Of a stretch of 64,000 nucleotides of DNA, positions 34,141-42,778 are shown piece by piece; position 1 is the stretch's first letter; every line of letters starts with the position of its first letter. Position numbers and translations under genes: made by a program. Below the pieces are notes generated by a model. The model was given only the letters and a program-made list of their open reading frames with translations. It searched no databases and was not told the origin of the DNA. Source of the stretch: WLND01 sp040398845 (GTDB taxonomy: Bacteria; Actinomycetota; Actinomycetes; S36-B12). The DNA is taken from positions 203,145 through 267,144 of the forward strand of contig JBBATH010000003.1 in the NCBI GenBank assembly GCA_040398845.1, given 5' to 3'.

Positions 34141-35492
34141 TCGAGCCAACGTGCCACGCCACCTGAGTCCGGCTGGCAAAGGATTCCAGCGGCAACCCCA
34201 GCGAGAAATGCGGCGCCCAGCGCACCCGGCTCCTCGAGCTCGCTCACCCGATAGTTGCCAAGTTGGCGCAGCTTGGCTTCCGCGACCATCGGGTTGTGAA
34301 TCCATCCCCCCGCGACCACCGACGACAAGCGCGGACCGACCGCTTCGTCCATCTGCCCCAGTGGTTCATCAACGATCCGGGTGAGATCCTCGACCGCCAC
34401 CCGCCAGATGAGCCCCGGGGTCACGCCATCGGTAATCCCGCTGATCGACAGGGACTCATTGTCCAGATGATCGATTCGCGTCGCTATCGTCCCGCGTCTT
34501 GTCGCCAATGCTTGCTCGCCGAGTGCCAGCCGAGAGGCCCGGTCCGTCGCGCCAAGAAGCGAGGCGACCCGCTCAAGTGATAGGCCGGTAAGTCGGCCGG
34601 CAAGAAGGATCTGGTGGCCGGGAAGGACTCCCCAGCCGACGGAGATGTCGAGGTCGGTGAGGTGCTGCATCTCGTCGCGCGTGAGTGTTCGGGCGACGGT
34701 GCGAATGAGAGCCTCGGCGGTGCCCATCGAATCGAAGAGCGCGCCATCTCGGCACGCCCCGGTGATGAGGCTTGCGGTTTGATGATCATGGCCAGCGACA
34801 GTGAGCGCCGCCCCACGCAGGACGTCAGGTATGTCCCCTGACGCGGTTCCGACCCGCTCCCCCGCCCAAACGTGACGATTGGGCATAAGTGGACCGACGA
34901 CATCGGTCGCCGTCTGCCAGGTCGCCCGCTCATGAACGTCGAACATCCCGGTTCGCGACGCCAGTGAGGATTCAGTGACCTCGTCGCCACCGAGCGCCCT
35001 GACGATCCATTCGCCAACGCATAGGTGACGAACAGCGCGATCGGCACCGGGAATGTTCGCTTGCAGCCACATAATCTTCGCGATCGACGGCTTCGAATTG
35101 AGTCTGACCCCGGTCGCGCGTTGGAAATCCGTGCGGTCGATGCGCTCGCGCAATGACTCGATGGCCCCACGTGGGTCAAACCAGGCGAGGGCGGGCGCAC
35201 ACGGGTTGCCAGCGCCGTCGAGGAGCACCCCGGTTTCGGCAATGCCGGTGACGCCGATGCCCCGCAGGGACTGCTGACCGGGGGATTCCAGCCGCTCATC
35301 CCGCGCAACCTCGGCGCACACGGCGATCGTAAGGTCAGCCAACCCCCGTGGGTCAATGTCAGCGTGAGCACCATCGCGGCGCCACGGAGTCGGTCGCGAT
35401 GCAGACGCAATGACCGTGCCGTCAAGGGCTACGGCGACCGCCTTGACCGACGTCGTCCCAACATCGACCCCGACGAGGAAGTCTGCACCCAT
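34137..35492 (-). CDS. FGGY-family carbohydrate kinase
   Basis: 451 residues. Phosphate-1 motif LVGVDVGTTSVKAVAVALDG at the N-terminus, GVTGIAETGVLLDGAGNP, and a C-terminal half with SVVAGGWIHNP and EPGALGAAFLAGVAAG. The family phosphorylates sugars or polyols (xylulose, glycerol, erythritol and others), and I cannot tell which. The ATG at 35492 is chosen over 35531 because GGAG lies 7 nt upstream and kinases start just before this motif. Divergent from the aldolase-dehydrogenase pair, with which it probably forms one catabolic cassette. Confidence 0.85.
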   Translation of the reverse strand: MGADFLVGVDVGTTSVKAVAVALDGTVIASASRPTPWRRDGAHADIDPRGLADLTIAVCAEVARDERLESPGQQSLRGIGVTGIAETGVLLDGAGNPCAPALAWFDPRGAIESLRERIDRTDFQRATGVRLNSKPSIAKIMWLQANIPGADRAVRHLCVGEWIVRALGGDEVTESSLASRTGMFDVHERATWQTATDVVGPLMPNRHVWAGERVGTASGDIPDVLRGAALTVAGHDHQTASLITGACRDGALFDSMGTAEALIRTVARTLTRDEMQHLTDLDISVGWGVLPGHQILLAGRLTGLSLERVASLLGATDRASRLALGEQALATRRGTIATRIDHLDNESLSISGITDGVTPGLIWRVAVEDLTRIVDEPLGQMDEAVGPRLSSVVAGGWIHNPMVAEAKLRQLGNYRVSELEEPGALGAAFLAGVAAGILCQPDSGGVARWLD

Positions 35493-35584
35493 GGCGCCAC
35501 TCCATTCTGTGCGTCGCGATAGCGGAGTCATTTGGCAGTCGCACCATCAATAGACTATCCATCTCTACGATCAGGGAGCAGCCC

Positions 35585-36427
35585 GTGTCAGATGTCGCCG
35601 CTCGATTGAACCGACTTTTCAATCCCGATTCCAACCGCTGCCTTGACATCGCCGTCGATCATGGGTTCTTTGGCGAGGCCGCATTTCTGCCAGGCATCGA
35701 AGACCTCCAATCCGCGGTTGACACCCTGATCGAGGCCGGCCCTGATGCCATTCAGTTGACCGTTGGTCAGGCTCGCCTGCTCCAGGGCCGCGGTGGCCGA
35801 GAGCGTCCAGCGCTCGTGCTCCGCACTGATATCGCCAATGTCTACGGCAGTCCTCTCCCCGATCACATGTTTGACCTCACCATTCCCGAACCCGGCCTCG
35901 CGGGCGTGCGTCTTGACGCAGCCTGCGTCGTCGTTAACTTGTTCGACCTGCCGGGCCAGCCGCGCGTCCGCGAAGCGTGCATTCGGGCGGTCCTCGATGC
36001 GAAACGGGACTGTGAGCGGTACAACATGCCGCTCATGGTGGAACCGCTCGTGATGAAGGAATCCAGCACCGGTGGCTACGGAGTCAACGGCGACGTGAGC
36101 AAGATCGTGCCACTTGTCCGCCAAGCGGTTGAGCTCGGCGCTGACATCATCAAGGCCGACCCCACCGATGACCCCGATGGCTACCACGAGGTCATCAGGA
36201 TCGCGACCGGCATCCCGGTGCTCGTGCGCGGTGGTGGACGCGTCGCCGACGAGGAGTTGTTCCGACGTACTGAGGCAGTCCTCACGCAGGGGGCCTCCGG
36301 GATCGTTTACGGGCGCAATGTTATTCAGCATCCGAACCCTGCCGGCATGACGCGCGCCCTCATGGCGATGCTCCATGAGGGAATCGACGCCGCAGGAGCG
36401 CTCGCTATCCTGTCCGCGGCATCATGA
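35585..36427 (+). CDS. DhnA/LsrF-type class I aldolase
   Basis: 280 residues, TIM barrel. Typical motifs are CLDIAVDHGFFG at the N-terminus, MVEPLVMKESSTGGYG and the Schiff-base lysine in GADIIKADPTDDPDGYHEVI, then PVLVRGGGRVADEELF at the phosphate site. Related enzymes cleave fructose 1,6-bisphosphate or other phosphorylated ketoses. GTG 35585 with AGGGAG 9 nt upstream. Overlaps the following dehydrogenase by 4 nt and is divergent from the FGGY kinase, which would supply the phosphorylated substrate. Confidence 0.82.
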   Translation: MSDVAARLNRLFNPDSNRCLDIAVDHGFFGEAAFLPGIEDLQSAVDTLIEAGPDAIQLTVGQARLLQGRGGRERPALVLRTDIANVYGSPLPDHMFDLTIPEPGLAGVRLDAACVVVNLFDLPGQPRVREACIRAVLDAKRDCERYNMPLMVEPLVMKESSTGGYGVNGDVSKIVPLVRQAVELGADIIKADPTDDPDGYHEVIRIATGIPVLVRGGGRVADEELFRRTEAVLTQGASGIVYGRNVIQHPNPAGMTRALMAMLHEGIDAAGALAILSAAS

Positions 36428-37566
36428 CCCCGCGCCCGGTACGCATCGGCGTCGTCGGCGGCGGACTCATGGGCCGCGAGCTCGCAGCACTGTGCGGGAG
36501 GTGGCTGCACCTCGTCGACCATCCAGTCCGGCCAGAGGTGGTCGCGGTCGCTGATCCGAACCCTGGAGCTCGTGAGTGGTTCGAGTCGGTTGCCACGTGC
36601 AGAACATTTGCCGACGACTGGCGCGCACTCGTTGACGACGACTCGATCGATGTTCTCTACCTCGCGGTCCCGCACAACATCCACGAGGAGCTGTACATCG
36701 CGGCAGCCGAAGCCGGTCGAGATTTCCTCGGCGAGAAGCCGTTCGGCATCGATCTTGCCGCAGCTGCACGCATCGTCGCTGCGATTGATTCGTCCGGGTC
36801 CTTTGTCCGTGTCTCAAGCGAGATGCCGTTTTTCCCCGGAGCCCTGCGAGCCATCGACTACGCCGTTTCCGGTGCCCTCGGCGACATCATCGACGTCCGA
36901 TCGCAGTTCGCGCACTCCTCCGACATCGACCGCGGCAAGGTCATCAACTGGAAGCGTCGCGCCGAGACGTGCGGCGAGATCGGCGTCATGGGCGATCTCG
37001 GAATGCATGTCGCCCATGTCCCGTTGCGCCTTGGTTACTTGCCGTCTTCCGTCTACGCACTCCTCGACGACATCGTTACGACTCGGCCAACCGCCGCCGG
37101 CGACATCGTTCCTTGCGACACCTGGGACAACGCCCTCCTTGTCAACCGGGTGCCCGCTTCGTCTGCAAGCCGCGGATTCACCATGCTCTGGGAGACCCGG
37201 CGCATCGCCCCGGGACAGATGAACTCATGGTCCTTCGAAGCGCTCGGCATGGATGGCGGCGTTCGCTTTAGCACCCGCACCCCCACCACCCTCGACCGCT
37301 TCACTCGGCGCGACGGCGAGCAGGTCTGGGAGCAGGTGCAGCCGGGAAACGTATCAGCGTGGCCAATGATTTCCGGCGGCATCTTCGAATTCGGTTTCGC
37401 GGACGCGCTCTTACAAATGTGGGCCTCATTCCTTGCCGAGCGCGAGGGAGATCTCGGGTCAAGATTCGGTACCGCAACCCCGCAGGAAGCGCTCGACTCC
37501 CATCGCGTGTTCGCGGCCGCCCTGCAATCGCAGGCGAGCGGCTGCGCCGAGCCGCTCGCCTTATAG
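36424..37566 (+). CDS. Gfo/Idh/MocA-family oxidoreductase
   Basis: 380 residues. N-terminal Rossmann domain (RIGVVGGGLMGRELAALCG), the EKP motif of the family (DFLGEKPFGIDLAAA) with the catalytic Lys, and a C-terminal alpha/beta domain with DLGMHVAHVPLRLGYLP, which includes the conserved His. Oxidises a sugar, inositol or sugar acid with NAD(P). Coupled to the aldolase by ATGA. Kinase, aldolase and dehydrogenase are present here, but no transporter or regulator. Ends 16 nt from the convergent gcvP stop. Confidence 0.88.
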   Translation: MTPRPVRIGVVGGGLMGRELAALCGRWLHLVDHPVRPEVVAVADPNPGAREWFESVATCRTFADDWRALVDDDSIDVLYLAVPHNIHEELYIAAAEAGRDFLGEKPFGIDLAAAARIVAAIDSSGSFVRVSSEMPFFPGALRAIDYAVSGALGDIIDVRSQFAHSSDIDRGKVINWKRRAETCGEIGVMGDLGMHVAHVPLRLGYLPSSVYALLDDIVTTRPTAAGDIVPCDTWDNALLVNRVPASSASRGFTMLWETRRIAPGQMNSWSFEALGMDGGVRFSTRTPTTLDRFTRRDGEQVWEQVQPGNVSAWPMISGGIFEFGFADALLQMWASFLAEREGDLGSRFGTATPQEALDSHRVFAAALQSQASGCAEPLAL

Positions 37567-37582
37567 CGATCACGTTCGCACC

Positions 37583-40510
37583 TCAGGGAAGCGCGGCAAG
37601 GTCCTCTGGTCGAGGGCATGCGCATACGAGGTTTCGGTCGCCGTACGCGCCGTCAACTCGTCGCACCGGTGCCCAATACTTGTCGCGGCGTAATGACTCA
37701 ACCGGGTAGGCCGCCAGCCGTGCGGGGTAAGGGTGGTCCCACTCACCTATGAGGCAGTCGGCCGTATGCGGGGCATTGCGCAACGGACTGTCGTCTGCGG
37801 GCCACTCACCTGAGGCGACACGATCGATCTCTGCGCGGATGCTCATCATCGCCTCGATGAACCGGTCGAGCTCCGCGAGGTTCTCACTCTCTGTCGGCTC
37901 GACCATGAGCGTTCCAGCAACCGGAAACGACATTGTCGGTGCATGGAAGCCGTAGTCGATCAGTCGCTTGGCGATGTCGTCAACGGTGACACCGCTCGCT
38001 GTCGTGAGCCCGCGTACGTCAAGGATGCACTCGTGCGCGACCAGGCCGTCAGCGCCGGTGTAGAGAACTGGGTAGTGATCCGCCAGCCGCCGGGCGATGT
38101 AGTTCGCCCCGAGGATCGCAACCTGCGTGGCCCTGAGCAGTCCGTCTGGACCCATCATCCGGATGTAGGCCCATGGGATTGGCAGGATTCCAGCACTCCC
38201 CCAAGGTGCGCCGCTCACCGGACCCACTCCCCCGTCTGCGTGGCCGCGACCAGGCGGACCGGCCTCTGGTCGAAGAGGATGCGAAGGCAGGAAGGGTGCG
38301 AGGTGATCGCGGACGGCAGTGGGACCGACTCCGGGACCACCGCCACCATGCGGAATGCAGAAGGTCTTGTGCAGGTTCAGGTGCGAGACATCGGCCCCGA
38401 ACTTCCCCGGCTTTGCTAGCCCCACGAGGGCGTTGAGGTTCGCGCCATCGACGTACACCTGGCCGCCGGCCTCGTGCACGAGAGCGCAGATCTCGACAAC
38501 AGCAGACTCAAATACCCCGTGGGTCGAGGGGTAGGTGATCATCAGCGCCGCGAGCGCAGCGCGATGTTCGTTGATCTTCATCCGGAGGTCTTCGATATCG
38601 ACGTTACCTCGCTCGTCGCACGAGACGACAACGACGCGCATCCCGGCCATGACTGCTGACGCTGCATTCGTCCCGTGCGCGCTGCTCGGGATGAGACACA
38701 CATCTCGGAATCCCTCGTCACGTGACTGGTGGTACCCGCGAATCGCGAGGAGGCCCGCAAACTCGCCCTGCGACCCGGCATTCGGCTGAAGGGTTACGGC
38801 GTCGTAGCCCGTGATATCAACCAGCCAAGACTCGAGTTGGCTAATGAGCTCGAGGTAGCCCTGCGCCTGATCGAGCGGTGCAAACGGATGGATTCCAGCG
38901 AACTCCGGCCAAGTGATCGGTTCCATCTCGGTCGTGGCGTTCAGCTTCATCGTGCATGACCCGAGCGGAATCATCGACCGATCGAGTGCAATGTCACGAT
39001 CAGCGAGGCGGCGCAGATACCGCAACATCGATGTTTCGCTGTGATGGTCGTTGAAGACTGGGTGGGTGAGGAAGGGCGACGTGCGTCGCAGCGCAGACGG
39101 CAAGCTCGCATCGACAGGAATCGTCTCAGCCACCGCGGCAAAGCGAAGGCTCTTGGCGTCGCTGGAAACAATCCCGTACGCGCCCCAAACGGCTTCGACG
39201 TGCCAGTCCATCGTGAGTTCGTCAGTAGAAATGGAGACGGTGTCCTCGTCGACCAGCCTGATGTTCACGCCGGCAGTGCAGGCGGCCGCGACTACTTCGC
39301 ACGCGACTCCCGGGGTGCTCACCCGTACCGTGTCGAAGAATTCGGACGAATGCACCACTCCCCCCGATGAGACGATGCCCGCCGCGAGCACTGCAGCCTG
39401 GCGATTGGCTCGGCGTGCGATCTCGGTGAGGCCCGTCGGTCCGTGATACCCGGCATACATGGAGGCGACGACCGCGAGCAGCACCTGTGCAGTGCAAATA
39501 TTGCTTGTCGCCTTCTCGCGGCGAATGTGCTGCTCGCGCGTTTGCAGGGCCAGGCGATATGCGGGAGCCCCGTCAGCATCGACACTCACCCCAACCAATC
39601 GGCCCGGCAGGCTCCGCTCCAGTCCGGCGCGCACCGCCATAAACCCTGCGTGCGGCCCGCCGAAGCCAAGCGGCACTCCGAAGCGCTGCGCTGAGCCGAC
39701 GACGATGTCAGCGCCCATCTCCCCGGGCGGCGTGAGCAGCGTGAGGCAAAGGAGGTCAGCCGCCACCACCGCCAGCGCTCCGCGCTCGTGGGCCGCGTCG
39801 ATCACGGGTCGCGGGTCTCGGATCCTTCCGCTCGTTCCCGGGTAGCTGACGAGAACACCGGCGAAATCTCCCTCAGGGAGTCCCGACTCGGCGATGTTTC
39901 CAAGATCGACGATGACGAGGTCAATGCCGATCGGCTCGGCGCGCGTCGCGAGGACCGCGAGGGTCTGCGGGTGGGTATCCGCATCGACAAGGAACCGGTT
40001 GACATCGCGTTTTGCGCTTCGAAGGCACACCGTCATGGCTTCAGCGGCCGCGGTCGGCTCATCGAGGAGCGACGACCCGGCAACGGGGAGGGCGGTGAGA
40101 TCTTCGATCATGGTCTGGAAATTGAGCAGGGCCTCGAGCCGACCCTGCGAGATTTCCGGCTGATAGGGCGTGTAGGCCGTGTACCAACTCGGGCTCTCAA
40201 CGATATTGCGCAGGATGACCCCCGGAGTCTGGGTATCGCTGTAGCCGAGGCCGATCATGTTCACGCATCGGGTATTGCGACCAGCGATGCCCTTAAGTTC
40301 CTCTCGGGTGGCACGCTCGCTGATCGCCTCTGGGATACGCAGGGCCGACCGCCACTTGATGGCGTCCGGCACTACCGCCGCAGTAAGGGCATCGAGTGAT
40401 TCGTAACCGACCACCTGAAGCATTCGGGCAATCGAGGTTTCATCTGGGCCGATGTGTCGAGCCGCAAAGTCGGCCCCCTCACGCGTGCCAGCGGTCTGGT
40501 AATCAGTCAT
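37583..40510 (-). CDS. gcvP: Glycine dehydrogenase (decarboxylating), P protein
   Basis: 975 residues, the fused full-length form. Decarboxylates glycine with PLP and passes the aminomethyl group to lipoylated GcvH. The N-terminal half begins FAARHIGPDETSIARMLQ. The C-terminal half holds the PLP lysine in LNLHKTFCIPHGGGGPG and the preceding VYVDGANLNALVG. The ATG at 40510 has GAGGG 7 nt upstream. Preceded by a glycine riboswitch, so expression should respond to glycine. gcvH lies 3 kb away in the same orientation. gcvT and lpd are not in the window. Confidence 0.97.
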   Translation of the reverse strand: MTDYQTAGTREGADFAARHIGPDETSIARMLQVVGYESLDALTAAVVPDAIKWRSALRIPEAISERATREELKGIAGRNTRCVNMIGLGYSDTQTPGVILRNIVESPSWYTAYTPYQPEISQGRLEALLNFQTMIEDLTALPVAGSSLLDEPTAAAEAMTVCLRSAKRDVNRFLVDADTHPQTLAVLATRAEPIGIDLVIVDLGNIAESGLPEGDFAGVLVSYPGTSGRIRDPRPVIDAAHERGALAVVAADLLCLTLLTPPGEMGADIVVGSAQRFGVPLGFGGPHAGFMAVRAGLERSLPGRLVGVSVDADGAPAYRLALQTREQHIRREKATSNICTAQVLLAVVASMYAGYHGPTGLTEIARRANRQAAVLAAGIVSSGGVVHSSEFFDTVRVSTPGVACEVVAAACTAGVNIRLVDEDTVSISTDELTMDWHVEAVWGAYGIVSSDAKSLRFAAVAETIPVDASLPSALRRTSPFLTHPVFNDHHSETSMLRYLRRLADRDIALDRSMIPLGSCTMKLNATTEMEPITWPEFAGIHPFAPLDQAQGYLELISQLESWLVDITGYDAVTLQPNAGSQGEFAGLLAIRGYHQSRDEGFRDVCLIPSSAHGTNAASAVMAGMRVVVVSCDERGNVDIEDLRMKINEHRAALAALMITYPSTHGVFESAVVEICALVHEAGGQVYVDGANLNALVGLAKPGKFGADVSHLNLHKTFCIPHGGGGPGVGPTAVRDHLAPFLPSHPLRPEAGPPGRGHADGGVGPVSGAPWGSAGILPIPWAYIRMMGPDGLLRATQVAILGANYIARRLADHYPVLYTGADGLVAHECILDVRGLTTASGVTVDDIAKRLIDYGFHAPTMSFPVAGTLMVEPTESENLAELDRFIEAMMSIRAEIDRVASGEWPADDSPLRNAPHTADCLIGEWDHPYPARLAAYPVESLRRDKYWAPVRRVDGAYGDRNLVCACPRPEDLAALP

Positions 40511-40567
40511 CGATGATCCCTCTGACGAGGTGCGGTCGTACCAGTGGAGTCAGCCACGCGTTCGCGG

Positions 40568-40790
40568 GCTGTTCTCCCCCTCTGTTGCCCGCAGCATCCT
40601 GCGACCTGAGAGATTCACCTCGACGCTGGCTGCGTCGCGGCTTTCCCCGTCGGTGGGGAACGGCCAGCGAGCCAGCAGTTCCCGCCTTCCAGAGGCGCCT
40701 ACCCCGACCGGTCCACGTGCCTGAGAGATTATCGGGGAGAATTGCTCCTTCGGCGGCTGCGCGAGGACCGCGCAGCGCTCTCCCGACCGG
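40568..40790 (-). ncRNA. Tandem glycine riboswitch upstream of gcvP
   Basis: Read on the minus strand, the first aptamer (about 40785-40680) has GGGAGAGC, GCCGAAGGAGCAA, ATCTCTCAGG and CCTCTGGAAGG. The second (about 40660-40568) has GACGGGGAAAGCCGCG, AATCTCTCAGG and ACAGAGGGGG. These are the conserved elements of both glycine aptamers, about 60 nt upstream of the gcvP start. In the family, glycine binding turns on the cleavage genes. Confidence 0.92.
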
Positions 40791-40808
40791 GGTCCATCAG
40801 CAACTGCC

Positions 40809-40814
40809 ACACTA
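40809..40814 (-). promoter_or_regulatory. -10 box of the glycine-riboswitch transcript
   Basis: TAGTGT on the minus strand lies about 25 nt before the first aptamer stem, putting the transcript start near 40802. No clear -35 is visible. Confidence 0.4.
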
Positions 40815-40844
40815 CTAGCGTTCTGCCTTCGACGCGACGCGCTA

Positions 40845-41417
40845 TCAGCCCGCGGCGCGACGGGCTCGACGAGTTGAAAGCTCGTCATGAGCTGGGATCG
40901 GGGTGACGGTATCGCCGTCGGGCTGCTCCCCCGGCAAGGTAGCGAGGGTGCCCTCGACCTCGCGCCAGACACTGCCCACCGCTATTCCGAATACGCCCTG
41001 TCCGCCACGAACAAGGTCAATCACCTCGTCTGCACTCCGGCACTCATAGATGGTGGCGCCATCACTCATGAGGGTCATCCTTGCGAGATCCTCGCCCGGA
41101 CGGGTAGCGAGGTGATCGACGGCGGCCCGAATATTCAGCAGACTGACACCGGTGTCGATGAGGTGCTTCACGATTCTCAGAATGAGGATGTCGCGGAATC
41201 CATAGAGGCGTTGGCTGCCGGATCCGCAGGCGGCTCGAACCGTCGGCTCGACAAGACCCGTCCGAGCCCAATAGTCGAGTTGCCGGTAGGTGATGCCAGC
41301 GGCAGCGCACGCGATCGGTCCCCGGTAGCCGATACCGGCGGGAAGGGGGCGAAGTTCGGCGTCATCGAACAGTGCGCCTTGCGGATTCTGGGCGACGACC
41401 GGACGATTAGCGTTCAC
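40845..41417 (-). CDS. MerR-family transcriptional regulator (Rv1830 type)
   Basis: 190 residues. The MerR DNA-binding domain reads GYRGPIACAAAGITYRQLDY followed by WARTGLVEPTVR and SGSQRLYGFRDILILRIVKH. The C-terminal region has GVSLLNIRAAVDHL and GGQGVFGIAVGSVWREVEG. In M. tuberculosis the homologue Rv1830 lies between the bifunctional nuclease and gcvB, as here. The GTG at 41417 is chosen because GAGGAGG lies 6 nt upstream. It is located just upstream of the riboswitch-gcvP unit. Confidence 0.88.
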   Translation of the reverse strand: MNANRPVVAQNPQGALFDDAELRPLPAGIGYRGPIACAAAGITYRQLDYWARTGLVEPTVRAACGSGSQRLYGFRDILILRIVKHLIDTGVSLLNIRAAVDHLATRPGEDLARMTLMSDGATIYECRSADEVIDLVRGGQGVFGIAVGSVWREVEGTLATLPGEQPDGDTVTPIPAHDELSTRRARRAAG

Positions 41418-41484
41418 AAGCAGCCTCCTCGGTACATTGACGAGACCCGGGGAAGGGGTGCCGCGTCGAAACCTTGCAGTGCTG

Positions 41485-41514
41485 ACGTTACGAAGGGCCA
41501 AGGGGAGGGGTCAA
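41485..41514 (-). promoter_or_regulatory. Promoter of the MerR gene
   Basis: On the minus strand TTGACC (41514-41509), an 18-nt spacer and TAACGT (41490-41485). The perfect palindrome ACACG-GG-CGTGT at 41521-41532 lies directly upstream and could be an operator. Confidence 0.5.
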
Positions 41515-41550
41515 TCCGACACACGGGCGTGTCCGGTACCGAAGTCTGGA

Positions 41551-41563
41551 CCTCAGGCTGAGG
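41551..41563. terminator. Short hairpin downstream of the bifunctional nuclease gene
   Basis: CCTCAG-G-CTGAGG, 33 nt after the nuclease stop. It can fold as a 4-bp stem with a 5-nt loop. There is no U-tract, so a terminator role is weakly supported. Confidence 0.3.
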
Positions 41564-41595
41564 GTTCGAGTTTGCCACGCTCACCGATCGGTTCC

Positions 41596-42063
41596 CTACT
41601 GAAAGTCCTCCGGTGAAATCTGGTCGAGAAATTCACGGAACTTCTCAACCTCTTGTTCCTGGGGCTCCTCGCCCGGTAGCTCGATGCCGGCTTCGTCGAG
41701 CACCTCCTCGGCCCCGTAGATCGGGACGTCAGTCCGCAGGGCTAGTGCGATGGCATCGGAGGGGCGGGCACTCACTTCAATGCCGGACTCGAAAACAAGC
41801 AGTGCATAGAAGACACCGTCCCGCAGAGCCGTGATTCGAACCTCCGCGAGCGGCGCACCCACGGCGGTGAGAACGTCACGGAGCAGGTCGTGGGTGAGCG
41901 GACGCGGCGGCACGACTCCCTGCTGGGCGTAGGCAATTGCCGTCGCCTCCACAGCTCCGACCCAAATCGGTAGATACCTCTCACCATCCTTTTCGCGCAA
42001 GAGCACGATCGGATTGTTCGAGGGCATCTCCATTCGGACGCCTACAACGTCAAGGGGTTGCAC
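41596..42063 (-). CDS. Bifunctional nuclease family protein (DUF151)
   Basis: 155 residues. Family motifs: NPIVLLREKDGERYLPIWVG, PPRPLTHDLLRDVLTAVGAP, FYALLVFESGIEVSARPSDAIALALR (cited as EVSARPSDAIALALR) and the closing EVEKFREFLDQISPEDF. Homologous to Rv1829 of M. tuberculosis. Plant and bacterial members have DNase and RNase activity. The GTG at 42063 gives the family-typical N-terminus, and a TACCCT box ends 6 nt before it. It lies between two MerR genes, matching the mycobacterial order. Confidence 0.9.
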   Translation of the reverse strand: MQPLDVVGVRMEMPSNNPIVLLREKDGERYLPIWVGAVEATAIAYAQQGVVPPRPLTHDLLRDVLTAVGAPLAEVRITALRDGVFYALLVFESGIEVSARPSDAIALALRTDVPIYGAEEVLDEAGIELPGEEPQEQEVEKFREFLDQISPEDFQ

Positions 42064-42069
42064 GCTGCA

Positions 42070-42075
42070 AGGGTA
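42070..42075 (-). promoter_or_regulatory. Leaderless-type -10 box for the bifunctional nuclease gene
   Basis: TACCCT on the minus strand ends 6 nt before the GTG at 42063, partly in the gap after the upstream MerR gene. Confidence 0.45.
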
Positions 42076-42079
42076 ACCC

Positions 42080-42778
42080 CTACCCCTTGCTCCCGCGAAC
42101 CAGTTCTGCTCGCAGCAAAGTTGCGTGCAACTGGATGAAGAGCGCAGCGAGTTCCCTGACGGTCTCCTCTGCGAGAGCCTGACCGTCTGGATCCCTCGGT
42201 CGTGCGTACGGAGTGGCAATCTGCTTGATGAGCCCGCTATCTCGATCGGCGACGACACGAAAGGAACGGAGGTGACGGGGTTCAACCCCAAAGCCCGCGA
42301 GCCGACCAATGACCGTAGCGATGGCGAGAGCGTCCTCGTCGTAGTGCCCCGCAGGCGATGCCCACACCATGCCTTGGGACTCCAGTTGAGCGATGCCCTG
42401 TTCGGCAAGGCCTACCTGGGCCGCCAGTTCGGCCCTTGTCAGCCTCACTCGCCCGGCACCAGCGCGGAAGTCATCGGCGCGAAGTCCGGTGCCTGCCACG
42501 GGCGCCGATTCGTCAGCACCGTCCTCGAGTTGCTCGCGAATCACCTTGAGCGGGAGGTACTGATCCCGCTGCATCGTGAGAACGCTTTTCAATTGAAGGA
42601 CATCGCGTTCGGCGAACCTGCGGTAACCGGAGGCGGTTCGCTCAGGGGCAATGAGGCCCTCCGCTTCGAGGAATCGGATCTTGCTAATGGTGATGTCAGG
42701 GAACTCGCGCTTGAGCAGACTCAATACCTCACCGATGCTCAGAGTCCCAACGACCCTGCTGCTTGCAGGCTGACTCAT
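42080..42778 (-). CDS. MerR-family transcriptional regulator (Rv1828 type)
   Basis: 232 residues. The N-terminal winged helix reads TLSIGEVLSLLKREFPDITI with SKIRFLEAEGLIAPERTASGYRRF following. A helical middle (VLTMQRDQYLPLKVIREQLE) and a C-terminal region with a second helix-turn-helix-like stretch (RAELAAQVGLAEQGIAQLES) complete it. Homologous to Rv1828, which binds DNA as a dimer. The start overlaps the FHA-protein stop by 4 nt. Ligand and targets are unknown. Confidence 0.9.
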   Translation of the reverse strand: MSQPASSRVVGTLSIGEVLSLLKREFPDITISKIRFLEAEGLIAPERTASGYRRFAERDVLQLKSVLTMQRDQYLPLKVIREQLEDGADESAPVAGTGLRADDFRAGAGRVRLTRAELAAQVGLAEQGIAQLESQGMVWASPAGHYDEDALAIATVIGRLAGFGVEPRHLRSFRVVADRDSGLIKQIATPYARPRDPDGQALAEETVRELAALFIQLHATLLRAELVRGSKG

